A stretch of DNA of 64,000 nt from Deroplatys truncata (Eukaryota; Arthropoda; Insecta; Mantodea; Mantidae). The notes below the pieces were generated by a model. It did not search any database. It had not been told where the DNA came from and saw only the letters and a program-made list of their open reading frames with translations. Made by a program: the position numbers and the translations under genes. The DNA is taken from assembly GCA_030765065.1 (NCBI GenBank), contig CM060982.1:15063630-15127629 (forward strand). Direction: 5' to 3'. Shown in pieces: positions 11,808 to 23,650 of this stretch (within the stretch, counting starts at the first letter, position 1; the number at the start of each line of letters is the position of its first letter).

Positions 11808-12224
11808 TTAAAAAAGCAACTTCATACCGGAATCTAACGCGAAATCACGATGCGGCAACAAGGCCAGTGTAGCAAAAAGCTCAAGCTTCCTCTCGAGTTT
11901 GGTCACACTGGGCGTTCGAACAGGAAATGAGACACCTACTCGTTCGGTGTACCAAAGGAATAGACCGAGAGCGAAGTGCCGTTCGAGTTCTGGTATATCC
12001 AACTCGCCCGTATACACGAGATCACTTGTGTTCGAAAGCATGAATGGTACAAATTCATAGTCAAAACCTTGTTCGATGGATAGTTCTAGTATAGCATAAC
12101 TTATTCTCGGGCTCAGTTCTGACCGACGAATTTTGACCCCTGCAACGTCTAATGGAGATGCCGATTCGGGTACCGTACCCTCCAGTATCTTGCAGAATAA
12201 GGCGAGTAGTAATAATACATTTTA
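11808..12224 (-). CDS. Unidentified open exon-like segment
   Basis: The minus strand is open from about 12224 to the TAG/TAA-type stop at 11808, far further than the 77 codons after its only late start. The translation is well mixed in composition (for example GVKIRRSELSPRISYAIL, LSNTSDLVYTGELDIPELE, LALLPHRDFALD), unlike chance AT-rich translation, and GC content is higher than in neighbours. There is no upstream in-frame ATG. A possible 3' splice acceptor (pyrimidine-rich, ending CTGCAAG) lies at about 12197, so it may be a last coding exon or a fragment of a mobile or viral gene. I do not recognise the family. Confidence 0.35.
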
Positions 12225-12780
12225 TTAATTACACTTTGTACAGAGTTAAATGGTACATTGTTAGTCAAAGTTTTCATCTCTTGCATAGAACTTTAAAAGA
12301 GTTTATCCTTGCTTGACAGGAAAGTATGTGGTACTATCGACAACCACGAGGGTACAGGTACGCTGCTCCGATGATGGGTGTTATACATTTTGCTTACAGA
12401 TTTTATTATGGTACTCGTGGGCCACAGACCTCGTGAAGACATGCCGCAACTGGAAATCTGGCTTCTTCCACCCTTGTGTTCAACATTTTACGTAATTTAA
12501 AATTAGGTAAAATTCTGGGTCCACATCTGTTGCTTTTTGTTCCCTGTCTCTGATATGGACCTCGTATGTTGGTGTGTATTGTATTTTGTTGTTCATCATT
12601 AGTTATTTTACAAAGAAGTTTGCTAATATATGTACCATTCTTGTTACTGTTGTTCTTGATACCTATAGAGCTCTCTTTAGGTAGGGTGCTTTCACTGCTT
12701 CCAGTCTCTTCAGGCTCGTGGGGTAGGATGGATCCATACTTAGTTGATCGCGTAGGCTGCTTTTGGGGCAATTTTGATAT
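12225..12780. other. No recognised gene; possible recombined LINE 3' sequence
   Basis: The minus-strand open frame here (145 codons, ending 12406) starts with the LINE-like AVTNAMFDLKKLDRL but then continues into sequence that matches no reverse transcriptase carboxy terminus. This suggests the LINE relic is rearranged or truncated near 12780. Confidence 0.4.
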
Positions 12781-14590
12781 GGAATAGACGTGCCCTAACC
12801 TGTCAAGCTTCTTTAGGTCGAACATAGCATTGGTCACTGCCACGCATCTTTCTGCTATGTGCTTAGTAAATGTTTCGCCTGTTACTTGCAGCGTTAGTCC
12901 TAGGTAGTATTTATACGAACTCGTTTGTTGCTGGCACAGACGAAGGTGTCAGTTTTAGAGACATTTACGCCTCTTCTGAACTTCATGATCTTTGTTTTGC
13001 CCTTATTTATGTCTAGTCCATTTCTGCTTGACAATTTAAGTAGTCTGTCAAACCCTTCTCGTAAAGCATTTTTGTTGTTCGACATCGTGACCATGTTGTC
13101 TGCATATAAAGACATTCCTATGTCTAATGTTCTTCTACTTATTACGTCATCTGTCAGCAGGTTAAATAGCATTGGGATAAGTAGATCTCCTTGAAGGACA
13201 CCGTTCGTCTGGGTTATGGGTCTTGAGTGGCCTACTTTGTCATTGACTGTGAGTAGGTTGAAGCTCAGAATATTCTCTATGATTGCTCTCAGGGTTATCT
13301 TTTTCTAGAATGTAACGTAGTTTCTCCATCAGAATGCCCCTATCAACTCCATCGTAACCTATGTAAATGGCATAGACATAGCCACCCACTGTGCTGATTG
13401 CTTTACATATGATGTCTAGAATCTTCCCAATAGATTAAACTGTGGACCTGCAAGATAGAAATCCAAATTGTTGCTCGGCTATATGTGACATGGCTTGTGT
13501 TAAAATGTGGTTCCGTGTTATCCTGGAGAATACTTTGAAAGGAGCACATTTAAGAACTATGCCACGGTATGAGTTTGGTGAGTCCTCTGACCCTTTTCCT
13601 TTGTATGGAATATGTGTACTAGACTCCTTACAGTTGTTTGTTATCTCTCTTTATTCTATACATTCATTAAATAGCGATTTCCAGATCTCGGTGGTCATTG
13701 GTAGAGATTCCTCACCTCATTGGTAAGACAGCAATGCCCCGGTTCTTTGCGCTGTTTACATCCTTGGGATCCTTTCAATACTTCTCCTGTTGTAAATTGT
13801 GTGGTTTTCTCTTGAGTTGTGACAGGTGCCTGCTTGCTAGTCATATTGGATCTGTGGAATAACCTTGAAAGGTATTACTCCCATACTGTCACGGGAATTT
13901 GTGGATTAACTTTTGTTTTGGGGGGTTGTAGATTTCTGTAGCGAGATTCATTAGCTTGCGCGATTAATTCAAGCCCATTTTCTGCACACAGAATTCATTT
14001 CTTCTTCAACAAATTTTGGTAATTTCTCCTTTCTTCTGAGTATTTCTCCAGAATTACATCCCAATTGTGCTCCCTACATCTCAACAATTCTTCTAAGGTG
14101 TTCTCTTCGTCGAACCAATGTTTGCTTTCTGTTCTTGGCGGTTTCTTCCGTTCTGAGTTGAGTGAAGTACTCTCTGATCATATAAGACCAGTGCTAAACT
14201 ATTCTAAGGCCAGACTGATAAGTAATTTCCAGTATGTGCTTCGCAAATAAATCTGAATTAAAATCTCCCATGAGAAGAGTATGAGGAATATTAAAACATA
14301 TACAACATCTTCTCTAAAGACTTTCTGGCACTCCTGTCACTTATTACTGCCTGGTGGGGCAACAGATATATATGCCATGTGCACATTACCATACTAGTGA
14401 TGGTCTCCGAGTATTTTCGTACTTCGGGTATTAAAGTCAGTTTTAGTTGCGCATTATAGTCAAAACAACTGGTCATACTAGGTAAGCTGACCTGCAGAAG
14501 AGCAGTGTCAACATTCAATGTGAGCACTACAAATGAGGCATAAAAAAAGAAAAAAATATGGTTCATGGCAAACATAGTGGAGGAGTACAC
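12780..14590 (-). pseudogene. Non-LTR retrotransposon (LINE) relic: endonuclease plus reverse transcriptase
   Basis: On the minus strand the 5' part (about 14590-14200) shows an apurinic-type endonuclease fragment with LLMGDFNSDLF, the conserved GDFN box. Further on, 13210-12900 reads GVLQGDLLIPMLFNLL, then SLYADNMVTM (catalytic YADD changed to YADN), RNGLDINKGKTKIMKFRRG and, after a frameshift, YLGLTLQVTGETF and RCVAVTNAMFDLKKL. The order endonuclease then reverse transcriptase identifies a LINE. Many stops lie between the blocks and one catalytic Asp is lost, so it is dead. The clade is not certain. Confidence 0.82.
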
Positions 14591-15340
14591 GCGGAGGGTA
14601 TATAGGTACTATCTCGAACGTCAACACTGGCAAGGCCGTTCTCTATCTACAGGCCTGGATGTACGATTCGTGACCTCACAACGCAAGGTCCACGTTCAAA
14701 GGAATTCTAACGTACAATGCGATATTTTACAAGTATTTTTAGCATGTTTGCGCTGAAATAATCACTCAATCGTTTATATGCTGACATTTCCATTTTAAAT
14801 TTTAATGTGTGTTAATAAATAAGTAATTTATGTAATTTATGGCAGACCATCGTCTTACCTTCTCAATGTTAATAAATTTGCAACTTTCGATTTTGTTTTG
14901 ATTACAGCTCATGGAAAAATGTTTTGCTTAATAATGCAATAGGCTTTTCAGAAGGATGTTAGATATTACGTGTATTGTTTTTCTGATCAAAGCAGCACTC
15001 GCTGGTTCAGAATCACCAGATTTGAAGACATCATAAACACTATGTACGTCACACGCCTCGGTACATAAATGTAGAATTAGATTTCTCTGATTTTCTACTT
15101 TAAGAAGTTGTTCATATACTTCAGAAAGTAAACACTCACATACATATGTACTGAAAATGCATGCCATTATATCAAGTGTAAACTGTGGGAACCACTCTAT
15201 GCCTTCCTATCTGTTACCATTAAGTAGGTACTAACTTCAAAATTTTGAACCTCAAAGTCACAGCAAAACATTTTCCTACAATTTTCACTTTTAAATTCCA
15301 TGAATTTTGTATAAGACTACCAGACAGTAAAGTAACTGAA
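14591..15340. other. AT-rich sequence, no recognised gene
   Basis: Short open frames on both strands have no recognisable motifs. Confidence 0.4.
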
Positions 15341-15700
15341 TGTTCACAGAGTGAGACACGGGTATAAACTTAGTCCTGTGCTATTTAACCATTATATTCA
15401 CGACATCCTAGAGAAGATTCTAAGTTATAAGATCCACTCGCCAGCTATTAATAATAGTTATTGTTTGCAGATGCCTTAATAGTTGGGTCCATACCTTGTG
15501 GAGGGCTGAGGAGGGCAAACGAGGCAGTAAAATTTTTTGTAGAAAATGGGGACTGAAAGTGAATGAAAAGCAAACGAAAATCGTGTTTTTTAAAGGGTTA
15601 TCCACTACGTAAGGCTGAGAAATGGCAGATGTTAACAAAAGTTTCAGTATGTTATGAAATGTTTCTAAATAAATACTTCTTACAAAGTTCTTTTTCAAAC
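15341..15700 (+). pseudogene. LINE reverse transcriptase fragment, plus strand
   Basis: Across several frames the segment reads YKLSPVLFNHYIHDILEKI (the RQG.KLSP.LFN.YI.D pattern of LINE reverse transcriptases), then a residue of the YADD region around 15470, and VNEKQTKIVFFKG (the G.KVN..KTK..VF pattern) near 15560-15600. Frameshifts separate the blocks. It lies opposite in strand to the LINE relic at 12.8-14.6 kb and is a different copy. Confidence 0.65.
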
Positions 15701-15859
15701 GAATTTCTTTGTCTTTTTAATCTACTGCGTTTTCTCTATCGAATGATGTGGTCAAAATTCATATTCCAAAGCCATACGCATGAGAGACTTTGGTTTATGC
15801 TGACAAACGTATTGTGAATTTCGTCTATTACCTGTGGAGTTGCTCTGTGATTAGAGAGT

Positions 15860-16600
15860 AGCTAAAGTTTTCCAAGGACTCTAGCTGTATGAATTCCAGA
15901 ATTGCATGATGCTCAACATGTAAAGGCTTCAAAGCGGTTATTCTTGATCAAAACCCAGTTTTCAAATATTTTATAATTCAATACACCCGTCATAAATTTT
16001 TTCCAGCAGCTTAACTGTATTAGTTCCGGAATAATCGGAAGTTTAAGTATCCTATAATCGTAGCCGGTGCCTCCTGGTTAAAACTCATAATCAAAGTAAT
16101 GCTTTGTGATGAGATCAATTCGTAACTTATTTCAGCGCTCTATCTGTATTAGTTCCGGAATTATATAATGTTAAACATACTCGAGAATTGAAACCAGTGC
16201 TTCATTATTAAAACCTATAACTACAGTTATTCATTGTAATTATATGAAACCATCGTAATTGTTTCAGGTTTTAACCGTACCTATTAGACGCTGTAATAAT
16301 AAATGTAATAATAATTAGACGCCTTAAACGTTCACGAGAAACCAATGCAGTACCGTTTAATTAAAACTCATTATTAAAATGATTCGTTGTAATTGCAGAA
16401 ACCTGCGTAGTTTCTTCCACACCGCTAGCTACATTAGTTCCGGAAATGTACGAAATTAAACATGCAGGAGAATTGAGCTCGGTACATTTTATTAAAATTA
16501 TTCATAGCTAATAAGATACTCTGTAACTTAAACTCATAGTATTTTTTACACATCGCTAGCTCCATTACTTTAAGACATCTATGAAATTTTATGTTATAGA
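15860..16600 (+). repeat. Degenerate ~130 bp tandem array, about six units
   Basis: A unit containing CTGTATTAGTTCCGGAA, then ATTAAAACTCAT and a GTAATT...TTTC stretch recurs at about 15870, 16011, 16137, 16268, 16422 and 16551. Spacing is 125-155 bases with heavy divergence. The last unit ends in GTTATAGAGATCTCGGA, which also occurs inverted at 17240-17285. Confidence 0.65.
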
Positions 16601-16864
16601 GATCTCGGACTTACGATCCTAATGATCAGTACTAATATAATATGGACGCTAGAAATCAGAGCATGTGCTCGAATCCACCACATGGGTTCCGGTGCAACAA
16701 ATAGTATGCCGCCCGTTCACTTAGTCCTTAATTTTTTTATTTTTTGTAATCCTAATGGATTAAATTAGTTGTATTTAATCCAAATGCTGAGATAATGCAA
16801 ATTCGAGTTTTACAAAGAATTCCTTTGAGAATTTCAGTGCGAAATTATGTAAAAATCAAATTAA
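16601..16864. other. AT-rich spacer with the inner inverted-repeat tail
   Basis: The first part (to about 16660) is the reverse complement of 17225-17290. The rest shows nothing recognisable. Confidence 0.45.
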
Positions 16865-17118
16865 ATTCAGTTTTATTTATGAACGCTCTTTAACTGCTAT
16901 GGTTCTTAGAGTGCCGTACTATACTAGGCGTGAAAGTCCCGAAATTTTGAACAGAGGCCCCTTTATCAGACTTGAGGTTCTCTTACGTGCCGTGAATTTA
17001 CCACATGGAATCACCGGCTTTACTTCCCTTCCGAAGAAAGACATTCTAAGGATTTTTACGCCCGAAAAAGTCCATCGCTCTGTGCCGGGTTTAAACCCGC
17101 GAACCTCGCGAAATGATG
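16865..17118 (-). repeat. SINE-A copy, minus strand, head-truncated
   Basis: The reverse complement matches the full copy at 41261-41559: the tail AATAAAACTGAATTTAA, the TTAAAGAGCGTTCATAAA block, TTTTTCGGGCGTAAAAATCC and the B-box-like GCGGGTTTAAACCC. The tRNA-like 5' end is cut or decayed near 17118. Confidence 0.8.
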
Positions 17119-17224
17119 TGAGAGTCCACTTTATCTTAATATGTTTAGTAGTCAAAATTGTTTAATATCATACAAATTAGGTTCAATCCTTTTGAAGATT
17201 ACAACGCACCTCTATTATCTAACT

Positions 17225-17480
17225 TCGCCATTGTATTATTACTAATCCTTAGGATCGCAGGTTCGAGATCTCTATAACATGGAACTTCATATATCTCCTC
17301 AACTAGTTCAGCTAGCGGTGTGGGAAAAGGCACTTCTATAATTACAAGAATCCTATTAGATATTCATTTTAATTAAAATGTACCGACTTCCATTCTCGTG
17401 TTTGATTAATATCAGATATTTTCGGAACTAATGAAGATATTGGTGTAGAAAAAGCTACAAAGGTTTCAACACAACCTTTG
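17225..17480 (-). repeat. Inverted counterpart of the ~130 bp array
   Basis: The reverse complement of this segment matches units of the 15860-16600 array: ATCTCTATAACAT at its left end is the inverse of ATGTTATAGAGATCT at 16595, and AGTTCAGCTAGCGGTGTGG and TTTCGGAACTAATGAAG are inverse forms of the unit motifs. Arrays in opposite orientation around a core resemble foldback elements. Confidence 0.6.
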
Positions 17481-18035
17481 AAGGGCTATGTTCTCTTTAT
17501 TTGTAAAAATCCACAGAAATATTGTAATTCCCGTTTCCTTTTCTTTAGTTTGTGCCACCACAGGTTGTACAAGTGTCGGTGCGTAAAGGTTTCAAAATAA
17601 GATTTCTCGTAAACCACTTGCACTAGAATCTTGCAACAAATGCCACTGACATTCCAATTTACCCTGCCTTCATTCTGTTGCTGTAACTAGGCGTTGTTCT
17701 ATTTTAAAAAATATATGTTTGTTCAAAAAATACACTTTCTCAGTATTATTAAAATCTGTTTATAGGCTAAATGTACGACCCCCTTACTACCAATTAATGC
17801 TGTGAAAACTGCACATCAATAGCACTTCCCATTTCCAAAATACTTGCAGTGCAAGTTTTAGGTGATTCACCCTGTATAATCTAGCGTTCTGCATGCCTGG
17901 GTTTAAATATACATCTCCAATAAGCAAAGCAACGCATATTTCGTGCTATAGAAAAATACCTCTAGCATACATAAAAGTGTTGAAGTATATACTATGGCTG
18001 CAGGTAGATTCATGATGTTTTCGGGGATATTACTC
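17481..18035. other. AT-rich sequence, no recognised gene
   Basis: No open frame or repeat that I could place. It immediately precedes the polymerase relic. Confidence 0.4.
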
Positions 18036-20982
18036 ATAATACATTCAAAACATTCAACCCAGCAGTATTTCTAGACACAAATCTGGAAATTATGCTACAT
18101 GCAAAATTTAAGAATCTCATCTCAGAAATAAAGAAGAGCCAGCTTAAATGGAGCAACTGGGCATTACTAGCTCCTGACATCATTAAGCAGAAGATAAATA
18201 AGTACAATCTACTTCGAGGAAGCACTTATATTTCACTATCTGCATCTGTGGAGGTGAAGACATCGTGCATAAACTCTCAACATTTTAAGGATGGCAAGTG
18301 CTTTATATATGCTATTCTTGGAAAATTCATTGGCAATAAACCTCAACAAGACAAAAATAAACGCTCAAATAAAAGAACTATGAACCCAAGTACGATTTCT
18401 CGTGTATCACATTTCCTATTCGGGCTTACAGATATTACTACATTTGAAAATAGTACTACTAATGCTACTACTATTACCACTAATAATGATATAGGTTCCT
18501 GTAAATGTGTTCAGATAGCATGGACATTTTAACCTGCTTCCTATAAAGATGGTGGATCAAGAAGTACCAAATCCGCGATCTCGTTCTGCTAAGTGATGTG
18601 ACTGGCCTACTTCACTGTGTATATAACACAAGTTTTGCCAAACCAATTCGCCGGTAGAAAACCAAAATTAAAAACGGGCATATACGTGTAAATGTTCTTC
18701 AACCACTTTGATGATCGCTATGACTCAAGAGAACCGCAAAAGTTGCAGGAGCATTGTGAAATATGTAGACAATATGGTATTGTTATGACAGCTATGCGTA
18801 GTACGGAAAATGCTATAGTATTATTTTAAAATGCGGAGAGGATGCTGAAACTTCGGTATGCCATTTATACCGATTTTGAGAGCATTTATACTCCATATCA
18901 TGCATGTATTCCCAATCCTGAGACGATTGCCAGCTGCCATACCTAAACCATACTCCAATGAGCCTTTGTGCTTATGTGAAATCCACACAGTCTATTGCTC
19001 ACCTAACTGATCTCCATAGACAGGCTTATTTACCGAGATTATGATGTAGCCAAAAACTTTATGGAATATCTAGCTTCTCTTACAAAGAAAATCAACGGTA
19101 TATACAACTCTCTAAAGCCACCAAAACTGACGATGAACAACTATAAGGTTTACGACTTCTCTACAGTATGATACTTGTGTGATAAAGCATTCACAGAGCA
19201 GAAATGTAAAGAGATAATAATCATGCAACGCAGAATATCAGTAAAACTCCTTATGTATAGTAAAAGTCTTCATGCACAATCTGAGTGAATATGACAAATT
19301 TTATTATTAATCAGCCAGGTTACACAAGTGAGCGAATGTATTGTGCTATAAACGTATGGGAGAAGTTTAACATAACAAACCAAATGAGTAAAGCGATCTT
19401 TACTTAATTTCAGATGTTCTCCTCAAAGATGCTTTTAAAACATTCAGAGACAGAAGCCTGAATACCCGTAAAGTTGAACCACTGCATTATTTCACAACCC
19501 TTGGATATACACGGGATGCGATGCTTCCATATACAAGAACTGAACCCCAGAAGTTACTGGATTACGATCCGCTTCTCATGGTGAAATCTGGTATAAGAGA
19601 AGCTTTTTATCAGGTTTCTCATCATTATGCTGAAGCTAATAAAGCATACATTGACAATTTGATTCCCATAAGCCCCTCAACTTATTCCATACGAAACCAA
19701 AATAACCAATATGGTTGAGTGATGCCTTATAACCTTCTTCATGCGCAAAAGTTGGTAGCATGGCTTCGTTAGGGAAGTAAAGCCGACGAGTCCGTTCCGT
19801 AGATTTAGGACACGTAAAAAATCCTCAAGCCTGATAATGAGGTATCTGAGCCATAGTTCCTGTTTCCCTTATAGAATGGGACGCTAAGAGCCATTGTAGT
19901 TAAAGAACGTCTAGAAATAAAACTCATTTTCATTTCTCCCTTACTTATGCAGGATAGGAGTGGGTTTCAACAGAAGATTGAATCGTTAAAAGTTGATCTT
20001 CTCGGATATATCTTAGAAGTTGACGTCAAATATGACACAGAACCCAATGACCTACATAATGATCTACGTTTTCTACCAGAGTGCACGAAACCTAACGAGT
20101 CGTGTTAATAGAAGTTAATTCATCTGGAATACCACAAAAAGTATGTTGTTCATTATATGGACTTCAAACAAGCTGTTACCCATGGACTACGGCTAAAAAA
20201 TCGTGGAGCACTACAATTTCGTCAGTAATACTGATTAAAATATTGCGTTGAACTTAATAACAAAATCTCCGAAAACACGCCAAAATTTTTAGAAAGATCT
20301 GTGTAACCCATTTAAAAATACAATGCTTGTAAAAACCATGGAAAATATACGGAATCGCATACACACACGTCTTGTGACACACAATAAAATGTTAATAAAC
20401 TCATAGAAAAACCAGCATTTGTCGATGGACCCAGATATAGACCTAACCTATTAGCTGTTCATATGGCTTCCTGTAAAGTTGTCTTCAATCAACGTCAAGT
20501 GATCACTTCAATCAACAATTGGCCAAGTGTGTTAGACATTTTAAAAACTCTCATATACAGATATCACTGTAATGTATGGTTACAGTATTATGATGTTGAA
20601 AACCTCAAACTCACGTATATTCATAGAGATTTATTCATCTATCAAGCGACCTCAAGAGATGTATACTGAGATAAACTATACTTTCTTGAGTATTAAGATA
20701 AAACTGATTAACCTAGAAATTACAGTTGCTGTTTTACACAGAGTAAAAAAGTGTTGTTAATGTTTAAATTTGCCGCAAATAATAAAATCATTCAACACCT
20801 CGTTGGCCCCAAATCAAAGATGTATGCACTCAATAATAATGGAAGTGTAGTCAAGAAGGTTATCGGTATTAAACGTAGTATTGTTCGCTGATACATCACA
20901 TTGGATTGAGATGCGGATAGTCGCAGAATAAATGAGATATAATAAGAACTCGAATAAATTCGATCCAGTCTCATCAGCATAT
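18036..20982 (+). pseudogene. Type B protein-primed DNA polymerase relic (Polinton/Maverick/adintovirus type), main part
   Basis: Blocks of a type B DNA polymerase appear in order on the plus strand, across frameshifts and stops. 18140-18300: NKYNLLRGSTYISL then CINSQHFKDGKCFIYAIL, typical of the amino-terminal region of arthropod Polinton-like polymerases. About 18850: LRYAIYTDFESIYTPYHA, the exonuclease DFE block. 19540-19715: LLDYDPLLMVKSGIREAF, then the motif A region where the catalytic Asp is lost (IRNQNNQYG). 19995-20070: LGYILEVDVKYD and NDLHNDLRFLPE. 20120-20190: YHKKYVVHYMDFKQAVTHG. 20455-20660: AVHMASCKVVFNQ and a degraded motif C. 20790-20870: VGPKSKMYAL. A SINE interrupts at about 19752. 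The gene continues at 29816 beyond a gypsy insertion. It is thoroughly dead. Confidence 0.8.
19752..19935 (+). repeat. SINE-A copy, plus strand, 5'-truncated
   Basis: Matches the body and tail of the full copy at 41261-41559: TAGCATGGCTTCGTTAGGGA, GAATGGGACGCTAAGAGCC, TAAAGAACGTCTAGAAATAA, AACTCA. It sits within the polymerase relic just after motif A, so it inserted after the gene was present. Confidence 0.75.
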
Positions 20983-21472
20983 TGTCGCGTGCCTCAATAA
21001 TTTGTAATTTATTATTTAACTTTCAGGGGAGAGCTACTCGCTGCGAGAGGGATCGTTATTCAGACAAAGGAAACTAATTTAAGAGGCACCGACAAAAGGG
21101 ACGCAGCTAAAGTTAAATTCACAAATATTCTTACACTGACATAATTCCTGGCTGAAGGGTGAGGCAAGGATTCTATACTACCATAATTAAAAAGTCAAGG
21201 AAGAAGATTAATTAGAAGATTTATTATAATAAACTTACCCATGTGTCTGCCGGGACGAGAACGCCATATCGTTGCGCAGCTATCCTTACATCTGAACAAC
21301 ACGAAGCCTAGACACTGACTCTTTTGAAAAACTCGTTAAGCTTGGCGTCCTAACGCCATATCCCTTCCAATAAGACTATTTCCCCTCAAACGCCCCTCCT
21401 CGGATAAACTGCCAACCTTCCCTTGGGTAACCAGAGAGCGCAACTAAAGTTATAATCTGTGCACATGCCACA
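20983..21472 (-). repeat. 3' LTR of the young gypsy element (490 bp)
   Basis: In element orientation it starts TGTGGCATGTGCACAG at 21472 and ends CGCGACA at 20983. I found no differences from 29326-29815 on inspection. Left flank duplicate ATAT is at 20979-20982. On this strand, AATAAATTACAAATTATTGA-type sequence near the end may supply the polyadenylation signal. Confidence 0.95.
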
Positions 21473-21490
21473 TCTCCCCCTGGCCACCCA
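21473..21490 (-). promoter_or_regulatory. Polypurine tract
   Basis: The reverse complement reads GGCCAGGGGGAGA directly before the first base of the 3' LTR. This is the usual position of the purine primer for plus-strand DNA synthesis. Confidence 0.75.
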
Positions 21491-23650
21491 AGTCGACGTC
21501 CTCGTCGACAGAAAGAAAATAAGTAGAAAATAGAGGAAAAAAACAAAAGAAAGACATACCAAAAAAAAAAAAAAATGACATAGAAATGTGTGATGTAAAA
21601 TAAAAGAGCAATACATATTTGTGGTTGCACCCAGCCGAAGACAATGGTGCTGGGCGATGTCGAGAGAGGAGCGATGTAAGTGCAGTCGACGTAATATTGT
21701 TAATGCACTAGCTTTGGCATCCCGCACACGCACACACCACGCTGCCTTAGTTCACAGGCACACTACACTGCGCAAAAGGGTGATGAACTGCCGTAACTGT
21801 TTGTGGGTGGTTTAGACAGTGCCCACAACGACGATTTGTCCTGGTGTAGAATTAGCACCGCAGGTCTCTGGTGATGACAACAGGGTGGGCAGTCGCTGGC
21901 TTGGACTGCCCCCCGACATGGTGGCTCCTTATGCCACGGCAGTGTAGTGGCTGCCCGACAGCTTCCTGTGGTGTTTCTTGACTTCTGGTGTGCTCTGGGG
22001 ATGCTGGTGCAACTGCTCGCTCTCTGCCCAGAAGAATACTAAAACAAAACCACCACACAATAAACAGGATGCTCCCACAAAGAATCACACAGAAAAGAAG
22101 GGTATGTCCTTTACAATTAAAGATTTTAAAGTATGAAAAGTGAACACTAAAAATTCTTTTGACATGGGCAAGTAACGAGAAAAGAAAATTAGAACAAATT
22201 GGCATAAGAAAAAAAAATTTTACATAGTTGCCATCCAAAATTGAACTTACAATGCTGCATAATGCAAATAACAGTAAAACAGACTCAAAGTACATAAACA
22301 TGACAGAAATGAAACATAACCTTATCTTGGGATCCCAATATTACAACTCAATAACCAGCTGGTATCAGTAACAAAAGAAAGTAAGTGCACTTACAAGACA
22401 GTCACACATGACGATGAAATGAACTCATTCACACTGACCATGGCCCCAAATTACACACAGCACTAACTTAACTATCTACTCAAACTAGTGTATACATCAC
22501 TACAAGCTACATCCACAATACATTTCTAAACTACGCCACGTGACATGCTTTCAACCACTAGTGTCCTACTCTTGTCATCAATATAACTTCTTATTCACAT
22601 CACTATCTTTCTCGTCGCAGTTTAACCATCATCTTTCATAATCATTATCATCATTAGCAGTAGCAGTAATAGTGCAATCTCGATCATTACTTCAATCATC
22701 ATCATCTTTCAAATTTCTCTCCAAAACAAAACATCTGCACTTACGTGTCTCATTTAACATGCTGTAAATTCAAAACATTTGACATAGGCATAACCTTCAA
22801 GAAATCACATTAACTCAGGAATTACACAAATAACATGACATTATAATGTTGCATCTACATCCTCAAAATCAAGAAATTTAAGCTGGAAAAACAGGTGGTA
22901 TTAACATTTGCTATCTAAGATGGTAATAAACTTGTTGCATAAACAGAGAAAAAAAAATTATTTTCATTACATTCACTTCCATCTATTTAATCTCTCGTGT
23001 GAATTCATCACACACGCTATACTGGGCACGTTACAGCAACACCAATAAGCAAAATCAGTACAATCATCACATCAACTTTCCAGGTACATGTAGCCCTCCT
23101 GAAAAATAGACATATTCATACACTTCAACTATCGGGGTTACACTGTGGCACCTCCACCGAAGCTGACATCATCTCATCTCTTCTCATCTCTCCTCATCAA
23201 CACCGTCGGGGTTACTCTTACGCACATCCACCGAGGCAAATCTCACCTATATCACATAACCTCAAATACCCACATACATACAAACACTATTCATGCAACA
23301 AATTTTCTGCAAATAAAGATCACAGCATCATTATGGAAATCAAATAGAGTCAAAATCAAATCAAATCATATCCAATCAAATCGAATGCAACAAAACAACA
23401 TCACATCATTATTCAAAACAATATTGTCACATAACATTCCTGAAAATGAAAGCTCAATTAAGCATATTGTACACCTAAAACACATTCCTACAGTATAACA
23501 CAACAACAAAACAAATGATTTGCAGTTACCAAAACATAATTCAAAATTTAAGTTACACCCAAAATAACAATATACTTATAATTTAGCAGAGACATTTATA
23601 TCACATATTCCTGAAAAACAAAGCTTAATTAAGCATCAAAAACTCAGACT
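21491..23650 (-). other. Long noncoding 3' region of the gypsy element, envelope position
   Basis: About 2.1 kb lies between the gag-pol stop and the polypurine tract. It has AC-rich and ATC-rich simple stretches (about 22620-22720 and 23150-23420) and no envelope protein motifs (no fusion peptide, furin site or glycoprotein domain that I can see). One 149-codon ORF is listed separately. Confidence 0.6.
21852..22301 (-). CDS. Small hydrophobic ORF in the envelope position of the gypsy element
   Basis: ATG at 22301 opens 149 codons. The amino terminus MFMYFESVLLLFALCSIVSS looks like a signal peptide or signal anchor, and a second strongly hydrophobic stretch (about residues 68-90, LLFCVILCGSILFIVWWFCF) could be a membrane segment. 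The last 55 residues are hydrophilic and rich in Pro, Gln and His. I do not recognise a family, and it lacks the length and motifs of gypsy envelopes. The hydrophobicity may simply come from T-rich composition of this strand, so coding status is doubtful. Confidence 0.25.
   Translation of the reverse strand: MFMYFESVLLLFALCSIVSSILDGNYVKFFFLMPICSNFLFSLLAHVKRIFSVHFSYFKIFNCKGHTLLFCVILCGSILFIVWWFCFSILLGRERAVAPASPEHTRSQETPQEAVGQPLHCRGIRSHHVGGQSKPATAHPVVITRDLRC

Noticed and set aside
21386..21733. 115-codon minus-strand ORF overlapping the gypsy 3' LTR as a protein gene
   Set aside because: It runs from the pre-LTR poly(A)/poly(T) region into the LTR, with low-complexity Phe/Leu runs and no domain.
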